DNA from: Monilinia fructicola
Lineage: Eukaryota; Ascomycota; Leotiomycetes; Helotiales; Sclerotiniaceae
Length of the DNA stretch: 64,000 bases
Assembly: GCA_008692225.1 (NCBI GenBank)
Contig: VICG01000016.1
Coordinates: 620,001-684,000 of the forward strand
Direction: 5' to 3'
Position numbers and translations under genes: made by a program. Numbering within the stretch: position 1 is the stretch's first letter; every line of letters begins with the position of its first letter. This document shows positions 44,931 to 55,665 of the stretch, in pieces. The notes under the pieces were generated by a model. The model worked only from the letters and a program-made list of their open reading frames with translations. It made no database searches and was not told where the DNA came from.

Positions 44931-47099
44931 CTAACAGCCCGGTACAACAGTCGCATCTACAACCGCAGTCGTGCCTCCTTTAACACACTCTATTGCCTTT
45001 AGAAGAACACCCTCCAAATCACTAGCTTTAGAAACCTTTTCAGCCATCACGCTGCCTCCCGATGCAGCTTTAGCAATTCCTGCGTAATCTGGGACTTGAG
45101 GTGCGAAAGAGATGTTTAAATCCTCGTTTGTGGATTGGGATCCGATTCCTGGGAATTCCTTAGAAAAAGAAGAGTGCATTGACATGGGAAGGAAAACATA
45201 CCATCTGGATGAACTAGTAGGAGAGATCGTCGTGGTGCGTGCCAACCTTCGGTTGGTCAGTAAGTGAAGCCAAAATTTCCAGGCTGGAGAAATACATACC
45301 CTTATTGTTCAACACGATGGTCAGAACAGGAATACCATATCTTTGACAAATCCAGTAAACACTTCCAGGAACCGAAAACAAAAATGTTCCATCCCCAACA
45401 ATTTGCACGACAAACTTCCCCTTGCCTTTTCCGTTTTCAATCTCAGAAGCTAGCTTGATACCCAGAGCTCCTCCCCCAGACCACCCCAAGCCTCCACCTC
45501 CACAGTTGATCCAAGAACCGGGAAGAGTAGCTTGGATATTGTCTGCTACAAAAACGGTGTTAGTCACGGCTTCAATGGCAAAGATAGTGTCGGCAGGAAC
45601 GATCTTGCGAAGTTGTTGACAAAGATAACCAGTGCCAAAGGAGTCGTCTTCTAAGACCTTTGAGGATGCGGCGATAGTCTCAAGGCGTTTGGTGTGATCT
45701 TTAGCGAGAGCTTCCCAACGTTCGTTGTAGGTTTGGGAGGAGAGCGTATTAGCAAATTCATGAGCATTTTTTATATATTTGGTCAGTTGTGTTATGGACG
45801 TATAACTATCTGCTCGGTAACGGGAAAGTGCAGCGAGATAGAATACCTAAAATTGTTACTAAGGGTGTATTTGGGAAGTTCACAGATATTGTCTGAGTCA
45901 AGGAAAACTTACTGGCATTTGTTGCTTGAGTGGATCAATATCGATATGGAATATCTTGGCCGATTTTGAAGGGTGACACAAAGTATTGACCCATGGTACA
46001 TCTTCATGAAATCCTATTAGCTTTGATACATCAAAGTTCAAGGTTTGAGTACGTACCGCAGTCAATGACTATAATGACATCAGCAGTCTCAATAGACTTG
46101 TCACTCCCATATCTCAAGCCCAACCAAGCACGATGATCAGCTGGAAAGCACATATCACTACCGCCAGTGTCCAACACACGAAGTCCTTTTACAGTGTCTG
46201 CTAGCTCGACTAAAGCTCCTACCGACTTATGATTTCGACCACAGTATCCAGTGATGATCAACGGCTCTTTCGCGTGGACCAACGCTTCCGATATCGTAGC
46301 AACTGAACTTTCAGAAAGTGCAGCTGGCTCCACTGCATTCCAATGTTCTTGAACCAAACTATAATCATCAATTTCCTCTTCCATAACCTCTCTCGCAGAA
46401 TACAAATATACTGGTCCAGTCGGAGCACTTGTAGCCCATTGAAGTGCCCTATTAACCATTTGTTTAATATTTTTCCCCGTTTTAATCTCCATTGAATATC
46501 GACAATACTGTCTGACGATCTCATCTTGTTTTGGTACATCTTGTATCCAGTGAATGTATTCTGTTCGCGAACCTCGCATCTCACCTTCAATTGTAAATGG
46601 GGATAGGCCTGCGAAAGATGAGAACGGGTGCTCGACCGCATGAAGCATTATGCACAGCTGCTCCGAGACCCTGAGTTCCAACATCAACGTGCACAATCAC
46701 ACATTGAGGTTTGCCGGTTCGACGGGCATAGCCATCGGCCATTGAGAGGGCTACCATCTATGAGAACATATAAGTATATATCAAAAATGGAAAGGAGATG
46801 CGTTTGCATACTTCGTTCGGACATGTCTAGGAAGAGTTGTTAGTTTTTGACATTGGCCATATCCATTAACTCATGGATGATTATAATGACTTACTATAAC
46901 TTCTGGTCCCTTGTTCTCCTTCTTGAGTATAATTAAGGCTTCTATGATAGAGGGATGATCCGATCCTAAGTTGACGAAGCAGTGACTTACCCCAGCCTAG
47001 TATTTTGAGTTAGAATACCAAGCAGTTATACTTTTATTTAGGAGTCAGAGATGGTACCTCAACAAGGGCCTCAAAGAAAGCATAAGAAGCAGTAACCAT
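44931..47099 (-). CDS. TPP-dependent enzyme, acetolactate-synthase/benzoylformate-decarboxylase-like
   Basis: Eight minus-strand exons: 47099-47058, 46996-46895, 46826-46812, 46757-46057, 46001-45913, 45846-45300, 45246-45202 and 45148-44931, about 585 residues. The N-terminal Pyr domain has LVEAGVSHCFVNLGSDHPSI, then CPNE with the TPP-activating Glu (about residue 53), MVALSMADGYARRTG and HVDVGTQGLGAAVHNA. The C-terminal domain carries VGDGTF...VLNNKGWH, the GDG-(about 25)-NN cofactor motif. Exon 3 is only 15 bases and encodes the CPNE segment. One base too many at about 46611-46616, inside APVLIF-AGLSPF, breaks the frame; all other junctions fit. The substrate is open: acetolactate synthase, pyruvate decarboxylase and benzoylformate decarboxylase share this fold. 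No chloroplast or mitochondrial presequence is seen. Confidence 0.87.
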
Positions 47100-48673
47100 T
47101 TTCAATGAGGTTATCTAAGTTTTGTAAAGTTCTACGAAAAGATCTTGGGAGAGAAAGTTGTTTGTTGTTGTTGGCTGTTAAAAGTATGGAAGGCATACAA
47201 GTATATGTAAAGGGTTGAGGATATCCATGGATGCAGAGGATTGAGGGTGGAGGATGGATGGAGGATGGATGGAGGGGTAGCAACTCGGGATTTCGGCAAG
47301 AGATGGCTTAAGATATTACCAAATTGGTATAGCTCCGGGTAGCTCTCCCCGTGCACCTTCTCGCTAATTGGCTATAGTAATAGGGATGGATATTGACTTT
47401 ACCAAAGGTACAGTACAGATAACCCAGACGACCCAGACGACCCAGACGACCCAGATGACCCATACATGATGTAGCTTATTCCATGTGGTTATACTGTACT
47501 GTACAAGTAGTAATGCATTGATTTTGTCGGGAAAAATGTTTAATAGATAACCTGGAATAGATTGATTAAATTCCAGGAACGATGTCTCAGCCAATAGCCC
47601 TACCCAAATACGACTGTCGGACCACCAGTGGGTGCACGAACCCGTGGACTGGTACAGTACAGTAAAACGTTAAAGGCTTGATTTTGGATCAAAGTCCATT
47701 AAGCATATTTTCGTTTTATGAGTCTCTGCACTCCCTGGTGGACTGCATGATATTGCTATCCCGTAGTAGTAGAACTAAGTACTACCTAGGTAGGTAGCTC
47801 TACTGTATCACAGGACAGTCCGTCCACATCGGAGGGTCAAATGGGTACCTAGGTAATAAGTACAGTACCGACCGAGTAGTAGTTACCTAGTGATTAGCTA
47901 GAGATTGCCTTGAAAAGTAGATTATTAACCAGGTATGAAGAAAGGAAGCTATCAAAGGTTTCCACTTAAGGATTGCTCTAGCTTGGCTTGGCTTAGCGGA
48001 GCTTAGCGCGGATTAGCGCGATGATTTAAGCACCGTCTAGACAGGTATCTACTATCTACCTACTACTCTGTACAGTAGGTAGCTGATATCACAGATAACA
48101 ATTGGTCGTATTTATGTTCGTATTCATATTGTAGTTCACGATGACAGAGCACAATCATAAGAACACAAGCTTGCAATCGTAAAAGTGTACAATCAGATGT
48201 ATTCAGAGTTTGCAATTTCATTCACAATCCATAGGCCATGGGTTAGTTCTAGCTTCAAAGTGATCCATTCCATTCCATAACTCTCCTTTAGTTTCTACTT
48301 ATTATTCCACCATTCAGTTAGCAACCTGCCTACTGAAGCTCGTACAGGAACACAGCCAACATTACGGCTTCATCGGCACAAGAAAATTGCTTTTGTGGGC
48401 GGAAAAGAATGGATCCAATGAACTACCAACTGGTATGGATGGATGCAAGTAGCTAATAGTGACGCTTCGGAAATCACTTGACTACATTCGTACAACCAAG
48501 GTACAAAATAGGAATATGAACGGATTTCATGAGGGACTGAGTGGCATGATTTGGTGTTCTCGCACATATATAAAGACAAAACCAGTGTATTGATATATCA
48601 GTCTTCCCAACTTACTATATATATTATTGGAAGTAGACGAATAATAATATTACCATTTACACTACACTACACT
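47100..48673. promoter_or_regulatory. Divergent upstream region, TPP enzyme / dehydrogenase
   Basis: About 1.6 kb. It has a 9-bp tandem repeat (47422-47461), two TACCTAGGTA palindromes (47783, 47846), several ACAGTA words, and TATATAAA at 48567-48574, about 100 bases upstream of the dehydrogenase start. The intervening frames are not protein-like. Confidence 0.45.
47422..47461. repeat. ACCCAGACG tandem repeat
   Basis: Four nine-base units (the last with ATG for ACG) plus a partial one. Confidence 0.92.
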
Positions 48674-50588
48674 ATGAAAGCCGCACGATATTATGGAGTA
48701 AGAGATATCAGGATTGAGGACGTGGAAGAACCGAGCCTGTGAAGAGGGGCAAATTAAAATCAAACCTGCATTTGTAGGTATTTGTGGCACGGGTAGGATT
48801 TTCCCCCCTCTCTACTTGTCAGACGTCACATCATAGTGGGACAAGGAGATATACACAATCTTTGCAAAATATCAAACATTAACCATACAAAACAGATCTT
48901 CATGAATATTTAGGGGGGCCTACCTGATCCCCACATCCCCTCATGCCCTGACGCACGAGCAGATACCGATTACAATGGGCCATGAATTTTCTGGCAAAGA
49001 CTTCCAGCTCCTGTCCTAGATCCCCACTCTAACATACGTAGGTACTATCATGGAAATCGGTGCCGGCGTAACCGGTTTCCAGATCGGGCAAAGAGCCGTT
49101 GTCCAGCCCATCATCGCCGACGATACCTGTGCAGCCTGTAAACGCGGCCTCGAGAACGTCTGTTACAGCGGTGGCTTTGTGGGGCTCTCTGGCTGGGGGG
49201 GCGGCCTTTCAGGAGCTGTTTCTGTGCCCTCGAAACTTGTGATTCCCCTTCCAGACCATGTACCTCTCGAAATCGGTGCACTTGTCGAGCCCCTAGCTAT
49301 AGGGTGGCACGCCGTTCGTCAAAGTCCGTTGACTCCTACCTCTACTATCCTAATCCTCGGAGGAGGCCCCGTGGGTATCGCCATTATAAACGTACTTAAA
49401 AGTACGTGGCTGCGGACAAATAATCGTTTTAGAACCTACAACGTTCGTCAAAACTTTGCAAAAAAGTTTGGTGCTGATGTAGTTTTGGATCCGATTGGCG
49501 AGGGGGAAGATGTAATTGAAAGAAGGGTGAGAGATTTAACGGATGGTGAAGGGGTAGATATTGTATTTGATTGTGCGGGGTAACATCGGGGCTGAAGGCT
49601 GCTTGTAGGTTGATTAAAGCGAGGGGGACAGTAGTCAATCTGGCGATATGGGAAAGGCCCGTTATGTTCAACCCTAATGATCTGTAAGTCATTTCATGTT
49701 CTGGATACTTTTGTTATCTGAGAAGTCTCATCTCCCAACTCGGCGTTGGGTTAGTTTCCTGACATGCCAAACTTTGACGTAAACTCGAACATTGAAGTTT
49801 CGATATCACCGGAGTAGATACAACTGGGAGAGAGACTTCATTAGTTAAGATAAATCACCTGAAGAAACCTATTCATTGAAGTTTCAAAGTCGAATCCACC
49901 AAGAAGACAAGTTGTTCACTACCCACAATTCAATCTGAAGTTCCGACATCCCAGTCACGTTAAACCTACTCAACCACCGCCGCCGTCCCCCCCTCCACGA
50001 ACCCTCATCTCCACCAAAAACCCAAACCTGGGAATTGAATTCCCTCATCTAATCATTCAACCACCCCCGAGCCCACCAAAATTCAACTTATCCACCCATT
50101 CCACCCCAAACTCCTACCACCCCCTCCCTTCAAAGTTCCAATCCCCATCTCATCCCATTCCCAACCAACCAAACCTCCAGTCAAAACATGCACTAATCAA
50201 CACCAACCCCCATCACACAGCGTCTTTCGCGAAGGAAAATACATCGCATGCCTTGGCCACGTACGACAAGATTTCGAAGAAACAATCCAAGCATCGCTTT
50301 CGGGTACGTCCTCTTTCATCTCCTTCCATCTCCCCTTCCTCTCCTATACCTATCCCCTCTCCCCTCTCCCCTTCCCCTTCCCTCCATGCCCATGCCCCCT
50401 CCCCTCACACAACCACCAACCACCAACCACCAACCACCAACAACTAACCTACCTCCCAACCCCTAGGATCCATGAACCCCTCCCCAATGATAACCTCCAA
50501 GATAACCCTCGAAACGTGGTCCAAGCTGGATTCCAAGAAACTGATCGACCACAAGGAGAAGCACGTTAAGATCTTGGTCCAAATGTAA
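48674..50588 (+). pseudogene. (R,R)-butanediol-dehydrogenase-like zinc MDR, frameshifted
   Basis: Family landmarks run in order: MKAARYYG.RDIRIEDVEEP, IKIKPAFVGICGTDLHEYLGGP, IPITMGHEFSG, MEIGAGVTGFQIGQRAVVQPI, DTCAACKRGLENVC, ALVEPLAIGWHAV, LILGGGPVGIA (NAD-binding), GVDIVFDCAG, FREGKYIACLGHVRQDFEETI, and MITSKI...KILVQM at the stop. The frame must change about five times (near 48737, 48922, 49400, 49443 and 49578) to follow them. Introns: 48792 region (GTAGGA donor), a GC-AG intron ending at 49042, an unusually long 49684-50220 and a C-rich 50304-50466. Catalytic Cys and His-Glu are present, so the gene was functional until recently. It would interconvert 2,3-butanediol and acetoin. It is divergent from the TPP enzyme. 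Confidence 0.88.
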
Positions 50589-51182
50589 GTTTTGCTTTGT
50601 GGGGCTCGGGGGAGGTCGCCGTTTGTTTCTAGGTTTGCATTGAAGAGAGTGATGCATTTAGAGGGTGAGGGCAATCGAGGGGCTAAGGATGGACTTGGAT
50701 GAGGAGAGAGGAGGTGTGAGATTTTTTGAGATTTTTTGGGGGGAATTTTGGAGTCACGGTGGTGGTTCCGGAGGGGAGACAATGTAAGTTGGAGGTGCGA
50801 ATCAAACGAGCAAATCGGATAGGCAGATTGGATGAAGCAGTGATTGGTAACGCACCAACTAGCAAGCAAGTTTATGTTTTGTTGATATCTACAGTATATC
50901 AATTTACTCTCGCAAGATGAACACTCACTCATTATATTATATCGAAACCAATTCAATTAACTATTAACAAATCCAAAGAACAAAAGAAATTCATCCAAAG
51001 TAGATAGCTGCTTGGGTATCGTAACTGTAGGTATCTAACATAACGTAGCGTGATATTGCATTATACGCTTCATCCATATCCATATTCCACCAGGTATCAT
51101 CCAAAGCCAAACAAACCCATCCAATACAAACCCACGAGTTATTAAAAGCATCAGTCATCGAACAAATGAAATTTCCATTCCC
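50589..51182. other. Convergent intergenic region
   Basis: 3' flanks of the dehydrogenase remnant (+) and the Arg/Glu-rich gene (-). A minus-strand frame covers much of it (from 50956) but antiparallels the last dehydrogenase exon and has no recognisable protein character. Confidence 0.5.
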
Positions 51183-52797
51183 TCACCATCTCCCCCGTCT
51201 CCCTCCCTCACCTTCATCCCAAACAATTCTTTCCTCTCCCCTTCGCCTCCGTTCACTTCCACTCACACTCAAAGTAGTTCTCCTCTTGGGTAGATAACCC
51301 TCCTCGGGACCCTTCTGCCTCTCCTTCAACCTATCCAAAACCCCTTTCTCACCATCTCTCTCTCTCCCAGTATCAACCTCCCCTCTTCCAGCAAAACTCG
51401 CCCCCCTTCCCAATCGCACCAATCCCTCATCCCTAACCTGCCTGTCCCTCAATCTAGCATACATATCTTCGTCATGCCTCTTCCAACTCTCTTCCCGATC
51501 CGTCTCAGGAATAGCCGGTCTCCTCCTAATTTCCTCATCCTCCCTTGCAAAAGCTTTAACTTGTTCCGCCAACCTCCTCGCATCATCCGCCGCTTTACGT
51601 TCCGATTTTTCCGCTTTACGCATTCTTTCGTCGCGTTCCTTTTCTTCAATTTCTCGTTCTCGTTCTCTTTCGTGTCTGTGGTTTTCTTCTCTTCGCTTTT
51701 GTTCGTGATCATCTGCTCTTCTGTGTTTCTTCTTCTCTTCTTCGCCTCTCCCGTTCTTTCGTAACCTCATCCTCTCGTTTTCGCTCTAAAGATCGAGCTC
51801 TTTCCCTTTCCCTCAACATGGTATCCTCTCTTTCTCTAGCTCTCTTCCTCTCAACCTCTTTTTCTGCTTCCATTTCCCTCTCCCTCTCCCTTTCCTCCCA
51901 AAACTTCTTATACTCTGCTTCTCTCCTCTTTTCATCCTCACTCTTCTCCCTTCTAATTCTCTCCCTCTCCAATTCCTCCGCAACCTTCCTCGCTTCCTCC
52001 CTTTCTCTCTCCTGTTCCCGCCTTGCTTCGTTAACCAGCTCGAAACTCTTCTCCCGTTCCCTCTCATACTCTCTTTGACGTTCTCTTTCTCTCTCCTCTT
52101 CTTCCCGACGAATACGTATATCAACCAATTCCCTCTCGCGACTAGGTGAGCGCGAGGGTGGTTCAGGCGCTAGTATGATCGGAAGTAAATTTCTTTCTCT
52201 TTCTTTACTATGTTCTCTCTTGTCCCGATGCTGTTGTTCTACGACGACAGCACGTACAGGGTTGAGACCCCGATTGGGACTGCGCCTTGGACTAGGTGAT
52301 TCTTGACGATGAGGACGATCAGCCGTTAGAAGAGTCTTCGAGTGGGACTCTTCTATAGCAGGAGAATCTGGAGCATATTTCTGAAGAGACTTGGACCCTT
52401 GAGGACTATCTGGTGCATCGACAATAACAATGTGTTCCTTGGGATGTTTGCGACGGGGGGTAAGGGCCGAGAATAAAGCACTCTTCTTCCTCACAAGACG
52501 AAGACGAGGTTCTCGACCAGGAGATTTGTCCTTTTTGTCGCCTTGAGAGTATCGATATGTGGTTGTAGTTGTAGATTTATGAGGGGATGATTTGGATGTA
52601 GCAGGTACTTTGAGTCCTTGGTCGATATAATCTTTGCTAGAACGATCATCGTTGGAGTCAAGAGTGCGAGAAGGATGTTTATTGGTGATGTGAGCTGGAC
52701 AGGAGATTCCATCTTTTGCATTATGACAGAGTATTGTTTGATGAAATTCAACTGTTCGCTTGGGGTAACAATCAGTGTAGATGTGTGTCACGCACAT
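51183..52797 (-). CDS. Arg/Glu-rich coiled-coil protein with an N-terminal Cys motif, probable frame break
   Basis: Translation from ATG 52797 gives MCVTHIYTDC, a Cys/His-containing head (CVTHIYTDC...HQTILC...ISCPAH) that may bind zinc, then a basic Ser/Pro-rich region and a long Arg/Glu heptad-like stretch expected to form a coiled coil, ending at a stop at 51709 (362 residues). In the next frame, from about 51785 to a stop at 51183, the same character continues (RRPAIPETDREESWKRHDEDMYARLRDR, then EEGYLPKRRTTLSVSG), which looks like genuine coding sequence. A one-base shift or an unrecognised intron between 51709 and 51785 is therefore likely, giving about 540 residues. No function is known to me. 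Confidence 0.6.
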
Positions 52798-55665
52798 TGT
52801 GAAGGTAGATTTCGAGGTTTCGGGTCGGATGTGCTGAGGTAGGACTTGTCCTCCAAGACCTGAAATGATTTTGATGCTATCGGTTTTGATATCAAGATGA
52901 AGAAAAAGTTTCCCACTATGTCTAGGACTTCCTCGATATGATGCAAGTACGTTGTGTATTCGTCAAGATATTTGGTTTCTGTACCGAAGTTGAATGGTAT
53001 TCCACTATGCGAGTGAAGAGATTGGGTAGGTATATATAGAGATGTGTGCTGTAAGATATGAGTGTTCGTTATTCGGTTAGGAACCTTGCCGTAGAATAAA
53101 CGATATATCTCAGAAGTAGTGGGGTTGTGTCAAGATGACAGGAATGTGAAGGATGTTGTGTTAGGTTAAACTAAAGTAGTGATATGTTTAACAAGAGAGA
53201 GAATGTGGAAAGAAATGAGAGCAATGAGAGAAATAAATGAACGTATGAAGGGTGAAGGGTGAAGAGGAATTAAGTATTCTCTCGTAACACTCGGAGTAGA
53301 CTTGACTGTATTGGGAGTGTGACTGCCTAATAGAAAGGTCTTATATTGTCCCCTAGGTCATTACTCTGGCCGGTGACTGTATCTCCTAGTGTGGGTCGAC
53401 TAAAAGGTCTTAGTGTGGTGGAAGTAGTGTGGGTAGGGGAGGGAGGGGAGGGGAGGGGGGAGGGAAGGGGGTCATGTCAAAATTGTCAAGATTGTCAAAA
53501 TTGTCAGCATTTTAAGCAGGAACGGCGAACCAAAGGCACCTCAGCCACTTGAAGGGCTGAGTAAGACCCAAAAGTACCCAGAGGTACGACCAGTTGTACC
53601 AAGTAAGGAATTGGGGCTTGAATTGAAACCATTGAAATGATGACAGAGAGGATAGAATGCAGGAGCAAAGACCAAGAAATTTGGGAGATGTTGATTATTT
53701 TGTCAGCTTTGTTTGTGATAGATATGCTGATATCAAATTGATTGGAATGTAACAGTTGCTATTATGAACTAGATGCACGAGTCACTCAATCAGACATCTA
53801 AAAGGGAAAAATAGAAAAGGGCATCCTCCTAAAATAGAATACCGACAATGTGGAATCGAATCCCAGTGAAAAGAAAGTCAAGAATAAGCAGAGTATCAAG
53901 GTCGTAAAATGCGTACTTCTACATCGTTGCGGGACGGGCCCTCAAATCTTCAGACCATAAACGCGCGTGAAGAAGTACTATTCTATCCTATAAGAATGAA
54001 TCCCAGACGGGAGGAGGTTTCGTCATGACGACCTAAACTCAGATCAAATAGAATAGATGGCAGATGGAAAGTATAAAATCCAATCAAGGGATTGTAGATG
54101 ACATGGGAAAGAAGCTTGAGATGCTGTTCGTAAACCGCAAAGGTCTGCTGTCCAATTGTTTCTAGAAAGCCCCTGTTAGTGCCTAATTAGGCGACTATTT
54201 TTATGGGGAGATAGGCCTTTCGTTGGGGTCACGCATACTATACACCATGGCATATCCTCATTCGTCTAATATGGATTTGAAGATGAGAAGAGTTGAAGGG
54301 ACGAAAGAAGACGTTGTTAATCCATTCAATGAGCCGCAACACCCCCCGTCCCCCCGGAGGCTTGTATAACGTAGCATTACTGTATTGAGATGATTGCTGC
54401 TTTGTAATTTAGCACCTTGGGGTACATACCCGTCATACCGTAGCGTTATCTGTAAGCGCCTCGAAAAAGCTAATGCTTGATGTACTGGCAGTGTTAACAG
54501 TGCGAACGATAAGATTTGACCTACTGATGGCACTCCGTACTGTAGACTATCGCACTGTATGACATACGACCCACTCCCTACCATGAACTACACCGAAGGT
54601 TTTCGCTATACATCAACTGATAAGAAGTGTACTGCCTCAAAAACTTGCAGTAGGTTTTCGCCGTGATAAAAGATGACTCCTATCGCCGCGAGATCATGGC
54701 AATACAGTAATTTTAATCCCCGACTAGCGGAATACGAGCAAGCCACACCAATCAACACAGCCTCAATACATTATCGAATTTTCAAGCCAGTCAATACAAA
54801 ATTCGATTTTTGAGTCAAATGACGATTATAATCCCTATAACTCCCTTGTTCGCGAGGTGCCTCCATCATGTCATTACTGTCAGTTAGAGTTCGGACCATT
54901 CGATCATCATTTTAGCGCTCCAGGGCTCCCAATATTCTCCCTTTGGGATCTGGGTCCTTGGTTGGATTCCTAGGCCCCTAGGATGTTGGGCGTATCAAAT
55001 AAGTTTTCTAACCAAAAGCACAAATTGTATATTCCTATTTAGATTCCTTCGTTTCACTACAGTATCCAACTGTTGACCTTCTGTCGCACAATCCTAGCGA
55101 TAAAGGTCTAAAGCTTCGTTGTCGTGAGATTACAATCTCTAGGTCGAGCAATGCAGCCGCCAGGGGAACGGAATACCAACATGATGGTTAAGGATGAAGA
55201 ATTACATGCATACTTTTTGGATTTTTAGTGGTTGTGTCACGAAGGTACCCTTGACGATGTAGGGATGCACTGTATGATGCTATCTTGTGCATAACTGCGA
55301 AAATATGACTCGACTTTGTGTCTTACATAGGCCCCAGTGGCCAAGATGTAAATTTTTCATGAGGAACAATTTTTTGAATGAGCCTCCCTCATGCATGGAT
55401 GTAATCAGCCTATTGTAATCCACGTGTAGTGCTTGCCCTTGCATTTCGGGATGGATTCTTGTATTGCCACAAGCTTCAAGCGAACATGTGTCTTCCTCCA
55501 ATTTCGAGCCACGTGATGATGGTGACATCTGCCACTATCATCTGAAACCTAAAAAGGATGCCCTCGAGACATCTTCGATATTGATATAATGTAGAATATC
55601 TCCAGCAATGCCAACTCTTGACCCCTCTCGTAGGCAGAATTATTTACTTTCTCCCTCGTCCCCCC
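52798..55665. other. Gene-free stretch
   Basis: Nearly 2.9 kb upstream of the Arg/Glu-rich gene and downstream of the HAUS3-like gene, with only short frames. It includes the G-rich tract at 53431-53471 and a TACTCCGTA-like motif at 54532. I see no gene, tRNA or ordered repeat. Confidence 0.5.
53431..53471 (+). other. G-rich tract, potential G-quadruplex
   Basis: Seven or more runs of three to six G separated by single A or TA/AA bases on the plus strand, satisfying the quadruplex rule several times over. Confidence 0.6.

Noticed and set aside
50444..50956. 170-codon minus-strand frame
   Set aside because: Antisense to the last exon of the dehydrogenase remnant, whose product is recognisable.
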